DNA from: Sipunculus nudus
Lineage: Eukaryota > Annelida > Sipuncula > Golfingiida > Sipunculidae
Assembly: GCA_026874595.1 (NCBI GenBank)
Contig: CM049308.1
Location: 19,466,001 to 19,530,000, forward strand
Length of the DNA stretch: 64,000 nt
Direction: 5' to 3'
Positions 11,410 through 23,620 of this stretch are shown here, piece after piece (position 1 is the first letter of the stretch; each line of letters opens with the position of its first letter). Below the pieces are notes generated by a model. The model did no database searches and was not told the DNA's origin. It saw only the letters and a list, made by a program, of their open reading frames with translations. Position numbers and translations under genes: made by a program.

Positions 11410-12555
11410 CAATTTCGAAATAATCATTTTCGAGTCTTTTTAAGAAATAGTATATTAGGACAACAGAGCTCGCTGGTTCATAAAATATGCATAAGTTGTG
11501 ATAAGATTTAAATTCAGGTGAGAAACTTCATTGTTAATTATTTATTGTGAGGTTTTTCAAACTGCATAAGCGTACTGGTAAGGCATCATGACAACACCAA
11601 AGTCTGGTGACCTCTGACCTCTTTAAACATACTTATGTTTTCTGCCAAGAATTTAATATAGTCATCATATTATATTGGTTAATCTTTCTGTTGAGTTTCA
11701 TCAAAATACATCATATATATTCAGGGTAAGTTACCTCGTTCCGCATCCTTGTTAGGCACTGTGGGACGGTGGGGTCGACTTGTCTAAACTTTCAAACTTA
11801 GAAATCAAAATTTGTTTCCTTTCAAAGAAACATCTTTTTGTTTACCTTTCACATGCGCATGTTTACTAAATAATACTTATTCCGTGAAGTCCTCACCACA
11901 AAACACATATATTTATATAAGATGCCTTAAAACAAATTTTATCCAACTTTTTTGAACGGACTACAGTACACTCTTCATTACGTTATACCTACGTGTGTAT
12001 GGAGAAGCCCCGGTGCCTTATAGGCCTTAGATTTCAAAACACACAACCCCTATCTCCGATTCTGCGCAACGTGCGCGACGGTCATGTGACCAGCGGCTTT
12101 TTTTGCCTGATGTAGTGTGGATATATCGAATGACCAGGATCAACAAGACTCTGTGATTGTGTGTACCTATATGTACCATTTGGATGAAACGTCTCCTCCA
12201 GAGAATTGGAAGTTTATTTACTTTATTACATTTTTAGTGCTTATGTTACATACATCTTTCTCATCTATTGAGTGTATGTGTGAACTTTAGCAATCTCAGT
12301 TCCCCGTTAAAAGAACCTGGAAGTCCACTCCTTCGGGGGCGTGAAATTGAATCATGGGCCTTCTTTGCTGATAAAATAGGAAGGGAACACTTCATAGGAG
12401 TAACGACAGTCCACGCCAAGAATAAAAAGGACACCCGGTCAAAGTTCAGCCCCCCCCCTTCCCTATTACAAACAGAGAAAAAATCCCTCTCCCAGAGTAT
12501 CAAGATTCACTTCACTCCTACCACATATATTTTTAAGTATTTTTAGTTGGATGCA
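11410..12555. other. No gene supported
   Basis: Overlapping open frames at 12261-12546 on both strands (about 80-92 codons) have no recognisable motif. A CpG-containing patch lies at 12060-12120. If the model 16218 to 11223 is right, this stretch is 3' flank. Confidence 0.3.
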
Positions 12556-12772
12556 ACCGCCTCCATTTTTAATGCTAGCTTAACTAGAAGTATATACACA
12601 TCTGCAGAATTCCATACCGGTTTCGTGCAGTATCACAAACTTCCTCTCATTTTATATCCTGTTGTTAACCAGGCACGGTGAATCTGCACCTGCGGGCCCT
12701 GGATTGGTAATCGTCCCTATTTCTGGGTCATACCACCGAGGAACCCCGGATACCCCACACTCCTACCACCTA
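12556..12772 (-). mobile_element. SINE, 5'-truncated copy (family of 33.4/47.9/58.8 kb)
   Basis: Read on the minus strand this is the 3' body of the tRNA-derived SINE. Shared blocks with 33405-33795 are GCGGGCCCT/TGCGGGCCCTGG, GGGTCA.ACC…GAGGAACCCC, GAATTCCAT.CCGGTTTC and CGCCTCCATTTTTTAATGCTA. The tRNA-like head is missing. Confidence 0.7.
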
Positions 12773-14593
12773 TTATGATTTTTTATTATATACGAAAATA
12801 ATTGCGCTTATTTTCAGCATTGTCACAATATTTTTGTCCAGAATCTACATTTGATTTAAACATTCAAAAAAGGGTTAACATTTTATAACAATTCAATGAT
12901 CCAATTGACACGTGCAATATACTAAATTTTCTCAATATGAGATACAAAATTGAAAGATAATTGACGAAAGTATGACAAAACTATAAACCTATTGACGGTA
13001 TATCTTGAAATCGATCTATTATGTGTTTATTCCACTTAAATGTGAGTACCTTTTATCCCCCACTGCTAAAAAATCAGGGGGAAATGTCACCCTGTTCACC
13101 CCTTGAAACAAGGCCCATTGATTGAATATAACCACACACCATCAGTGAACGGTAGGTTATTATAAAGGACATGACATTGTGTGTGTAACCGTTTTCGTCT
13201 ATAGCTAATTATGTCCGCACCATTTATCAAGTATGTAAGTATGTTAAACATGTACATGAAACAAGAATGGTTGGTAGACGTCAGTGTATGGTGTTTGATA
13301 TGTGAGATGATGAATTAACCAGGCGGTACAACACATGCCAGACACTAGTTCAGTCATCCAGATACATCACACAATGCATGTGACTCTGCATGAACATGCA
13401 TGTAATGAACAATTAACGAACACAGTAAACAATGTAACTAGCTGAGTGGCCGCAGGAGTTTTTATGTGTAAATGTACATACTGAAATGAAAGTATATGTG
13501 ATCTTTACTTATCCCTAAATATGATTTTACTTCACATCCAGTTTACCAAGTAAATGCATTTGCACAGTTAAACTAATGAACATATTGATCTGTTATTTCA
13601 GGACGTAACGGAGCACCGCAAATAATTTTTCACAAGATATCGGTATTTTCAATCCTTATGATTCAAACTGACGTCCATAGCCACAAATAAGGATTTTGAT
13701 ACAAGTATTTCATTTACGGCGATACCATTAGCACCAATGAACTCTCACATCCCCTTCCCCTCCCCCCACCTCCAATATTTATACCGCAGCCATTCGGGCA
13801 ACCAAACTTTGCTCTTTACTTTACGTTGCTGCAATATACACGTTTAATTACATATTCTGTCTTGACCGTCTTCCAGTCTAATGTATTACAATCATTACTC
13901 AGGGTCACATTATTGCAGGGGTTATGTAATGTTGCAAACATTACTGATACATTTTTCAAACAAATGTTTTCTTTAGAATCCTGAGATCCTATGGAATGAA
14001 ACTACGGTTGGTTCCATTGTTTTTAGATATTATAGCAGCCATATTGGATTTCAAAATGGCGACATTTTTTAACCAGTATGCCACATATGTGCACGGTTTC
14101 TGGTGTAGCAAAGTTGTTTTAAACGTTTATTTTGCCATGGAATGTTCATATGCATTCCTAATTGCTCCACAATAATAAAAAAAGCGATAAAATTTATAGG
14201 ATGTCGTTAATTTATTCCAAATTTGCACATTGAAATCCCCGTAGGAGAAAAAATGAAACATATGATATCCCCACCAATAACATATTAACATCTGCAAGTT
14301 TAAATGATAAACCTTCTGGGGAAGATTAAGTCCAGTCCTCTACGGAGAAAATAGTGAATTAAAAAAAACTGTAATAATAAGGCTGGGTTATGTATAAGAC
14401 TATTTGTTAATATCGTTAATAACCTTTTATCAGAATGAACCAGTACGTTAACCATTAATCACCATTCCTCTTCCATGCACGCGCTCTCCCCGACACCGTC
14501 ACGTGACCTGCAGGTTTTAGGAGAACTTCCATACATATAACACTTCATTATATGACAAACATTTAATGTACAGCTAATGTCATTGAACTTTTG
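12773..14593. other. Gene-poor stretch
   Basis: No supported gene. The segment at 14030-14060 has CCATATTGGATTTC and AAAATGGCGAC, reminiscent of dispersed repeats in marine invertebrates. If the gene model 16218 to 11223 is right, this is intron. Confidence 0.3.
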
Positions 14594-14734
14594 TCACAGA
14601 AGTGTTGAATTTTCATTCAGGTCATATATACTAGAGGCCACACGAGCTGGCCAGCTTGAGTATTTAGAGCCATAACCCCAATCCGGTCGTAATATCTTGT
14701 TGTGACGGAATGTGACCTCCGCTCGACCTTTGAC
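14594..14734 (-). CDS. Alternative candidate terminal exon, unknown product
   Basis: The minus-strand acceptor …CATCTGACAG is followed by 46 open codons and TGA. The phase-0 start is compatible with the donor at 16105. The peptide contains VTFRHNKILRPDWGYGSKYS. It competes with 11223-11369 as a last exon for the same hypothetical gene; alternatively its 5' end is only a regulatory block, since it reads AGGTCAAAGGTCG. Polypyrimidine tract is poor and family unknown. Confidence 0.2.
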   Translation of the reverse strand, partial: VKGRAEVTFRHNKILRPDWGYGSKYSSWPARVASSIYDLNENSTLL

Positions 14735-15036
14735 CTGTCAGATGTTAATTCATATGTTCAGCATACTTCTATTTTTGCTGAATTTGTCAACTAGTGGTTC
14801 AGGTGGAATTCTAATCTTATGTAATAGAACAGAAAGTAAAGTAAGTCAGTAAGCTTTCTTTAACACATTTATATACAATAGTGGATAGGTGATAAACATC
14901 GGAATCATATTAATGGCCACTCACTTCATGCCATTCTGCTTAATTTCAATGAATAGCAAATACTAGTTAGAGTAGGAAGTATGAACAAAAATATCAATAT
15001 TGAATAGTTATTGCTGTATTCATTTCGGTACTCACC

Positions 15037-15040
<4 letters not shown>

Positions 15041-15080
<40 letters not shown>
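15041..15080. repeat. (TA)n microsatellite
   Basis: About 20 TA units. Nearby are (TCA)n at 15587-15600 and a (TAA)n block at 15932-15978. Confidence 0.95.
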
Positions 15081-15083
<3 letters not shown>

Positions 15084-16104
15084 ATGTCAACTGGCTGAGT
15101 CTAATTGCAGCACGCTGTATCTGCATATGTGACTCAAACGTTATAATTCTCACTCTTATACACAATGGTGTAGACACGACAAGCCGTATGAAGTTAACCT
15201 CGCCTTTAATTTTCCGTGACCGTTACAGGACTTTCGTACTAACCTTGAGTATACCGCATGCCTATGAACAAGTCATGTTGCCAGTCTTGGTTTGTGCAAG
15301 TTTAGTCAGTAGAATCCGAGTATCTTAATTATGTAAATATCAGAAATGTAAATATTGGTAGGCATCAGGTGGCTATCGACAAACTAGCTTAACTTTTATT
15401 AAGATAACGGATTATCGAAGAAATGTATCGGATTGATGAGGCAACAAAAAAGTCTGTTTTAAACCGTATTTAATTTGTCTTTAAAAATATTGATTGCCTC
15501 TAAAGATATCTTGTTTTACAAGGTTCCATTAGATATAACATTAAATATAATAATATTAATTTTATATATAATAATATAGTTTTATCATCATCATCATCAG
15601 CATCATATTTCATGTTGATCAAATACAATAACCAATATAAAACCAGCAGAATATTAGATACGCAAGTTTAAAAATACCAGCCAATTTCTTTTGGAGCTTA
15701 GGTGCTCTCTTTATGAAAAAAGTGTTGAATGTATACCAGACCTATCCCTAGCACCATTAACATATCATAGAAATCCGAAAGATCGAACTGCTTAGAACCA
15801 CTGACTGGTTGTCTAAAGTCCCGTCAATGCACAGACGTCTCTCGTAAAGCCATAGTTTTTGACTCTCTTATCCAGGATAAACACTAGATCCGTAAAAGGA
15901 ATTAAAAGCCTCTTAATGCTTATAACCATAATGATAATAATAATAATAAAAAAAATAATAATAAAAATAATTATAATAATGACATATTTTTCTGTGTTAA
16001 GCCAAAGTGCTCACTGCATATATGGCTACATAAAGTGATACTGGTCATTCTTCAATACCTCTATTCAGTGTCTTTATTTTAAATGAACGATTAATTAACC
16101 CTAC

Positions 16105-16218
16105 CTTGCTCTTTTCTCTAACTGCCTCCAGTTTGTCCGTCATCTTGGTGAGATGTTTCCGAATCCCATCAATTCTGGATGAGACATCCTGTGGCGAATA
16201 TTCTATCTTAGTTGTCAT
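16105..16218 (-). CDS. Candidate first coding exon, unknown product
   Basis: On the minus strand an ATG (16216-16218), preceded by an in-frame TAA two codons upstream, opens 38 codons ending at a donor AGCAAG|GTAGGG in phase 0. The peptide begins MTTKIEYSPQDVSSRIDG and continues IRKHLTKMTDKLEAVREKSK, a charged helix likely to form a coiled coil. There is no signal peptide, so the product would be intracellular. Candidate downstream exons in compatible phase are 14594-14734 and 11223-11369. I do not recognise the family. Confidence 0.45.
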
Positions 16219-17317
16219 AGTTTATGTTGTATATGATCACTTATCTCTCGGCGATTCATATGCCGACTTTACACCGTGGAATGATCTCTTTTTTATAAAT
16301 ATAAGTCTCAGCAGTCGCATGTCATTGATTTAGCTCTTCTTGTGTGATTCAATGCTCGTATTTGAATAATATAATGTTTAAAGTTGATTGCATTTATAGT
16401 TAGATTACTCACACTTAGGAAGGTAATTTTCCGTAATCAGGTATGGTCTCTGTAGTGAATCCAAAATCCACCGCTGTGTGATCTGTTAGCATTTACAACA
16501 TGCTGCGCTAACGTTTAACTTGTCGTGTGGTTTTCGAGGGTACTACGTTTTGAATGTACGCTCTTTAGATTATTTGCTTAACCGACAAGCTCCATTCATC
16601 TCTGTGAATATTCCGAACTTATATCACTCCTCCCGACTTAACTTCTTAAGCAAGTACGTTTTAAAGCCTGTTTCACTATAATGCACTCATTCAGAAAGTT
16701 CACCATGCATCGTCTAAAGATGTATCCTAAATTCGCCTTGATTTTACTGGACAAGTAAAGAAACGCGCACTCATACTCCCGAAAGGTTTGTAAACCGCTG
16801 TGAGCATTTGGAATAGGAGACACAACTGAAGGATATTCACAAGACGCTCAGCGAGTTGATATTCTGTCTTGAATGTGCGCTTTGTCAGTCTGTTATTTAG
16901 ATCCCGAGCTCATGGGATTTCTGCATTAAAATACATTCACTAAGGCGTAACGAAGACCAGTCTGTCTGATCGTCCCTCACTTTCATCATCCCAGGCAACC
17001 GTGCGTATATTAACGTAAGCGGCCATGTTTATAGAATATATATTTCTCTTAAGGTCAAAGGGTGACAATGCCTGGCCTCCCCTGGCCAGGTCCTTGATTA
17101 CTCAGGTTTGACAGACTCTGCCGGACGTCGCGTGCTATTGAAATGCAGCACCAGTGTTTAGGATGCCTGGATTTGTGTCAAATGCCAAATGGATAATTAA
17201 TGTGGGTATATGGCTGTCCTTAAATATTGTACCAACTAAGTTCATGCTGTGAAATGACCGGTTTGAGGTTACGAAAGCCTGGCAATTTAACTTTGTTATA
17301 ATCGGACCGGGATCGTT
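16219..17317. other. 5' flank of candidate gene; nothing else recognised
   Basis: A 61-codon minus-strand frame (16638-16823) has no recognisable motif. No clear TATA element could be tied to the exon at 16218. Confidence 0.3.
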
Positions 17318-17583
17318 GCCTCCGCCAGGAGGGTATGAGTTCATCCCTGTTCGTGTGTGTCTACATGTGTGTGTGCGTTTTATGTTTACGATATAACTCA
17401 GGCAATCATGAACAGAATCTCTTGGAATTTTCAAGGCATATCGGAAATATGTGAAGGAATTACAGATTTGATTTTGATGTGGATCCGGCTCATGACCCGG
17501 ATTCAGGTACGTTCTCAGGGATTATACACTAATATACCTGGTATTATGGACAGAATAATTGAATGCAAACACATGGCGGAGGC
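17318..17583. mobile_element. MITE-like element with GCCTCCGCCA inverted ends
   Basis: It starts GCCTCCGCCAGGAGGGTATG and ends ATGGCGGAGGC, giving a perfect 10-base inverted repeat. It is about 266 bases and non-coding, with internal blocks GTTCGTGTGTGTC, GATATAACTCAGGCAATCATGAAC and GTGGATCCGGCTCATGACCC. Partial relatives are at 8295-8505 and around 38100-38500. Family identity is from ends and internal order only. Confidence 0.7.
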
Positions 17584-20500
17584 TTGCATTCATTGGAATG
17601 CAGATTTCTAGTTGTAAGATGAGACGCATAACATCCCCTCGACGCTTTGTCCTAACTTCCTTAGAAACAATACAGATCCTTGGGAGGATGAAGTTTGAAA
17701 TAGGTATTTAGTAGTAGCATTATTCAGAAGAGGCTCACTTATGGAAACAGATTTTACATAGAAGATGGGCCAAGTAACACTGATGGCTCACTGAACACTA
17801 AGGGGTATAGTGCAAAAAGCAGCTGTGTGCAAATGGACCTGTTACGGCAAATAGAGAAAAGGTAAAATATTAAAACGTTTGTGACCCACAGGTCTGTATA
17901 GCTCGATTTGTGTGCACCCGTCAGCTAAATGTCTGAATGTCTAAGTGGGTGTGTGAGGGAATCATATGCTGAGATACAAAGCAATAATTTGCGATAAGAA
18001 CTTTGACGGTGACTCCAGTGGGGCTTTTAAGGGAAAGTATACAGGTGTATCAAGGTAAGAGTTCGACTAAGTGACCAGGACACCGGTTAACTTAGAGAGT
18101 GATGTCTCAGGTGACCAAGCATGTAGTTTGGATAAATGATTGTCCGTGGATATAGTTTACTGAGGGCTTAATTGGAGGAAAGTTCGGAAGTTCAAATCCT
18201 CAATCACCAATTTCTATCAACATCAACAGTTACATTAAGATTATACATATACATTAAAGACTTTCTGTGCAGATATCGTACCTTACATTCTATAAACAGC
18301 GGTGCCTCAAGGGGTTCTATTATAAGTTATGACCCGAGTGTATTGTAAGATGTTAAATAATGAAAAAAACAATTCTTAGATAGGTAGCAGCAGTCAGACT
18401 ATCGGACGATTAGTCTACAAACTACGCATGAGTGACAGTGCGAGACATATTGAAAACTGCAACTAAAATCTAGATGAGGAAAAAAAACCCCTCCATTTAC
18501 ATGTATAATGTCACTTCGGATAAATCTGATCAATCTATGACCAATATGTTTGTTCGCTTTCAAATAGCATCAATCATTTATGTGAAAACAATTTTTAAAA
18601 CACATTGCATACCAGTATATCTCATAGTATGTTTATCGAACTCTGCTTGCTACTAGAGTAGTTTTCTATTATGGACAGTACTTCCTTTCTAGCAGTAAGG
18701 AAACCAACCGTGAATGCACCACCCAGCAGGCATTTATACTGGACTGGGAAGCCTACTTGAGTCGTGACGCCAGTCATAAGTGGGAATGTACTGCAACGAT
18801 ATGGCCATCCATCATACTGTATCAATGTCGTAGTAAACAGCCGATAATATTAACATTTGGCTACGAGTGTTTAATTAACACACACGAATACATATAAACT
18901 CACAAACCAAAGTGAATTTACACCTCTATGGTAACAAGTCATTTCTTGTATCGCTTACAACCCGTTGGCTATTGTCAAGTTAACAGTGCGAGCCGTGCAT
19001 ATATTTATACGGCCAGAAATTCTACAGACATGTAAAGAGATTTACCAATATGCTGAGTAACACCGAAATTTTTATCGCACACATTAGGTATTGTAATAAA
19101 GTACACAAACATATGTAACGGTTGGCCTAGTTTGTGTTTAGTGACAGTGTGCTTAAAGGCCATGAGGCGTTGTAAAAAAATTTCTGCATATTCAGCATGG
19201 AGCCTTTCAGTGCGGTTCTCGTCCAAACAAAGATAGGCACTCTGACATCCTGATGAAATCTCTAATGCCGGAGGGCCGGAATGACACTACAAAGTAACTT
19301 GAGTGGGCACAAGAGGAACGGGATTTATTCATGTTTTGTTCATTCCCATTTTTTTAAAATGATTGTGTGAGGTCAGTTACTCGGGGCGTAATATAAATAT
19401 TACGGGATAATGAGCGGCGATATCTTTTCAATAGTATGGTCGGCTGTTAAAGTGCAGTTTTCGGCATGATTGTCTCATCAGTACAACGTAGGTAACATCG
19501 GTCCAAATTAAATGCAAACTGAGTCATAAGTTCACTTTTTTTTGTGGAATGATTGATTTGCATGCACAGAAATTTTTTCTTTTAATATTTTTATTTATTA
19601 TTTTTATTTTAATATATTTATACAGTTTTACTTGTCCAGAAGTCATTCTGTTCTTCCAATAGACCTTGTGAAAATTATACATATAAAATACATCAACATT
19701 AAAATACATAAGCTCATATACATACATATATACACATTAAATCTGTCAGCCGTATAATGATAATAGAATCATGCATATTTTGAAAATATTAAAGTATAAC
19801 ATAAAACTTTGCATTCACTGCGAATCTTGTGTGAATGAAGGAACGGGTGTTTTTTGAGTTACTATGAAAGTAATTAGGTTACAATAAACCATCAAAGATC
19901 GAAGAAAATATATAAAGTCTAAATTCGCATTTGATCTGCGAAGGAGACAAATAATACAAAGTTTGGGCCGGAACGTTAAGCTAACATTATCATAAGCTAG
20001 ATGAGGTTAATTTTGGATTGGTCTCTTCGACTTCATTCAATCGGACTGAATATCCATACTGACGTGTATCCGACTTGATACGTCTGCGTTTTAGACCACG
20101 TGTTGACTGGGCATCATAACTAATCCTTGTGACAAAATTAGTCTTGATCAATATTTAACCCGACGTGCCCTGGCCGTAACCTGGTAATACCAGGAGAATA
20201 ATATTAGTTAATAATAACTAATTAGGTGTTGGGACCTAGTCCCTGTGGTCAGGGGGCCATTGTACACGGCTTGCCCTTACAGTAACCTGATATGACCAGG
20301 ACCGTTCTGTTCAGTACCTGAATGTTTTAAAGGATCTGTTCACATACCACGTATGCTAAATACATGACATATTGTATTTTAGCCTTTTAAATATACAAAT
20401 GGTATCTGCCAATACTTACTTCTTAAACCGTTTGCTTCCACCTACACACAAGTGGAAATAAACTTGCATCGGACGCAGTCAGTGGAGCTAAACATAAACA
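17584..20500. other. Gene-poor stretch
   Basis: No supported gene. Two minus-strand open frames, 18622-18825 and 19005-19226, start at non-ATG codons and have no partner exons. The first has a fairly protein-like composition (for example GVTTQVGFPVQYKCLLGGAF) and might be an exon, but nothing else supports it. 19550-19620 is AT-rich. Confidence 0.3.
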
Positions 20501-20559
20501 GAGCGTGCAAATACACAAATTAAGATTTTTCAAGGTACAAACCCGTTTTCTCTTTAACA

Positions 20560-22100
20560 TTTCTTCTGTACTAGCCTCGGTCTCAACCCGCTGCGCTCAC
20601 CACACACCGTTGATCACCATAGGTTATTTTAGACCGCGGGAATTCTCATGCGGTTTTCGTCGTAGCGCGCTGCCGCAGGGGCACCGCACGAACACCATAC
20701 AGGCCCAGTCACACCGACCATAGGTGTTTCTATGGTGTTTAATGTACCCCGGTTCGTCCAGGTTTTCAAACCGGGAAGAACCGGGGCGAAATTTCTTAAA
20801 TTCCACCGTGAAGGTCTCGACGATTGTCAACGGTCATCATCTACCCCGGTGTCAGTACGGTATTGCACTGTATACTGTATATATATATGCACTGTTTGTC
20901 CCGGTGGCCCTAGAATGTCAATAAGGTAAACGCTACGGTGCCCACGGTGTCATTACGGTTCGGCACGGTATGACCCACGGTGCAGCTGTTTGACCTACGG
21001 TTCTATACGGTGCCACTACAGTGTTGCTACGGTACTTACGGTGGAGTTACGGTGGACTTGCGGTGGTCACGGTGCCACTAAGGTCTTACTACGGTGTTAC
21101 TACGGTTTATTACGGTAGACACGCCGTGGGCTATAATAAAGCGGTAGCACCAGCATTCCAGCACAGTTTAAAAAATACGAGAAAAATAAGCCGCTTATCC
21201 TTGTCCACTCAGTGTTTATTGACATTTTTATTTATTTATTTTTGACAGCCATTAGTAGGCCATTATTATGCCAAAAAATGCGAAAGAGAAAAGCTGAGCC
21301 AACCAAACCGGTTACAGATGCGGAAGAGGACACACAGAGACCTGATGATGAATTAGGAGCTTCAACGTCAAATTCAGCAACTAGATCTGCTCCAGGCGCA
21401 GCCAGGGACGTTGGTGATGATTAAGATAATGACGATCAAGAACCAGGACAAGATGATGATGATGAAAATAGGCAGAGTGAAGAAGGTGCCCATCAACATT
21501 AGTGGTTCAATTGGTATTCGTTCAGTTGCAATTGCCATTGCATCATTTGCAATCTTTTCTTCTGGTCAAGTTGTTGCGACATCTCTGCAGAATACATGCG
21601 GAAGAATGAAAGCATTGAAAAATCATCCCTATTTATATGCAAGACCGTTGTAATCCGTGATACCAAAGGGCTAGTACTTTCTCACCCTTGTGTAGCCGTA
21701 GTCTTGCGTAACGGCACCTTGATATCCGTAGCCAAAACGTGGCTCGAACGTGACTCCACCGTAAATTTCCGTGAAGAATCGTCCCTTCACCGTGAGAAAA
21801 CCTTCGTATACCGTAAAAAACCGTGGTTAGATCGTTGTTAGTAGTAGCTGTACCTTGGACGCCGTGAATACATCGTGACAGCACCGGTACGTGGCCGCCT
21901 GTTGGCGCGGCCGTGGCATCAACAAAGCATCGATCGGTCACAGCCGGCCTTACGGGTTCCTTCGGCCTGTTTGCGTCCAAATTTTGTGCAGAATCTTACG
22001 TGCCCCGCAAATCCGAAAAACGAACGGTTGCCGCACACCAACCGCACGGTATAGCCCAAAACACCCGCCGTACGGAGACCGTATCCAGGTTGACCTAGGC
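20560..22100. mobile_element. GC-rich island with inverted TACGGT-rich arms (probable DNA transposon remnant)
   Basis: Left arm (about 20900-21130) is packed with TACGGT/CACGGT words (for example TACGGTGGAGTTACGGTGG). The right arm (about 21650-21900) carries the reverse form (ACCGTA, CCGTAG, ACCGTG). The core encodes a short basic-then-acidic plus-strand segment (MRKRKAEPTKPV… to RDVGDD, 21278-21424) after a possible acceptor TTTTTGACAG. Inverted, motif-dense subterminal arms around a partial ORF are typical of non-autonomous DNA transposons. I could not define exact termini or a target duplication. Confidence 0.45.
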
Positions 22101-23397
22101 TGTAAGAGATGTCTCGCATGCGCAGAATCGGACCTCTCGTCACATAGTCTTGTCATGGTTAACATACACACGTGGACTCACTCTCAGAACTATAACAAAG
22201 TATAAAACAGGGGAACTGGAGAGGGCAAGCTCGTTTGCCCGGGTGCTTTTCCTGGAGAAACTTTCAATCAGCCAAAATGAATTAACAGCGAAAGCCAATA
22301 GTCATACGATTTCAATTTTTATACCTTTAAAAGCAATATTATATATTATTACAACACATAAATGAAGGTATGCTAGATGAGTATACAGACTACTTTATCC
22401 CGTATATTTGTTTATTTCTGTACAGAACGTCCAGTGACATCTCTTGTTATGTAGAATCTTTTAAGAGGAACAATGTAAAGATTAGACAAAACATACCATC
22501 ACCTAGCGGTCGTTAAAAGCCTCTCCCGACGCCAGCAAATGAGCGATAATAGGGGATCGGTTATGACTTGAACAACCTTGGGAGTAAGGTCCAGGACAAA
22601 AATAAATTTCAGGTGTAAATGTGTGACCGAGGAATAATATTGTACCCATATTTCCTTTATAAAAATCAGTCATATTGGAAATATAGTGTCAACAGAAAAT
22701 GGCAGAAGAAAGAGAAGGAAAAAAAGAAGAAATAAAATTAAAATCGATGGAATTGCACTATGCACTCTAGGGGTCTTAAATGAGTCCTTCAACAAACTCT
22801 TTAAACAAAAATATTAGTATAGATTCTGAAATAATCTCATCATCTGTTATGAGCCTCACCGTCCTTACAAAAAAATGTACTGGTTTCAAAAATCGATATC
22901 ACGGTCGATGCAGTCTCATCTGACCTTACACCTTGCAATCCTTGCCTTTCACGCAAGGAGATTACACGACTGTGGTTAACCCAAGGCCAAGCATCTCCCG
23001 CTCGAACCCTAAACCATTAACCATGAAAGACGGGAATTGAGTATTATATCCATATGTAGATTTATAAGTGCATCTCTCGCATAGGGGAACGTATAATTGA
23101 GGCTTCCCATTGTCTAGTAAGGGAAACCCATTAAAATGGATAAAAACACGGCAGTTTAATTTTTGTTTCGATTTTATTTATGCCATTTATAACATTTGAT
23201 TCTACAGCGTATTGGTGGAAGCACAAAAGGTTTGTTGGTTTGGTTGTCTGACAGCAGGGTTAGGCAAACAGTACTGAAGGAATGCAAGTTTAACATTTCC
23301 CGCAAGGTAAAACTCTTTGGTTTGGATCAGGAAAATGGGAGGGCCCAGTATAGGATTGAGTGCCAATATAGCCTATAACGATATAATTACAGTGTAG
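22101..23397. other. No gene supported
   Basis: Mixed sequence. 22920-23000 contains a B-box-like CGCTCGAACCCTAAACC but no complete tRNA or SINE. Confidence 0.3.
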
Positions 23398-23474
23398 CCT
23401 GTCTAATTTAACCACCTTTGGAACTGGTCGTAAGTGGTTTTATTTTACCAGTCTGAGTGGTCTTATTAGACAGG
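23398..23474. repeat. Short inverted repeat (CCTGTCTAAT … ATTAGACAGG)
   Basis: Ten-base perfect arms lie at the two ends of a 77-base segment. Just inside them, AACCACC and GAGTGGT also pair. It is possibly a tiny MITE or a folded-back transposon end. Confidence 0.5.
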
Positions 23475-23563
23475 TCAGTAAAGTCAACGGAATGCTTTTG
23501 CTTCACTCAGGGTTAGATCTAAATAGACAAGTGGTCTTATTTGAATGCATGTAAAAAATCGAA

Positions 23564-23567
<4 letters not shown>

Positions 23568-23617
<50 letters not shown>
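23568..23617. repeat. (TA)n microsatellite
   Basis: About 24 TA units with one TG interruption. Confidence 0.9.

Positions 23618-23620
<3 letters not shown>

Noticed and set aside
12261-12546. Overlapping 80- and 92-codon frames
   Set aside because: Both strands open, no motif, ends in AT-rich text before a SINE.
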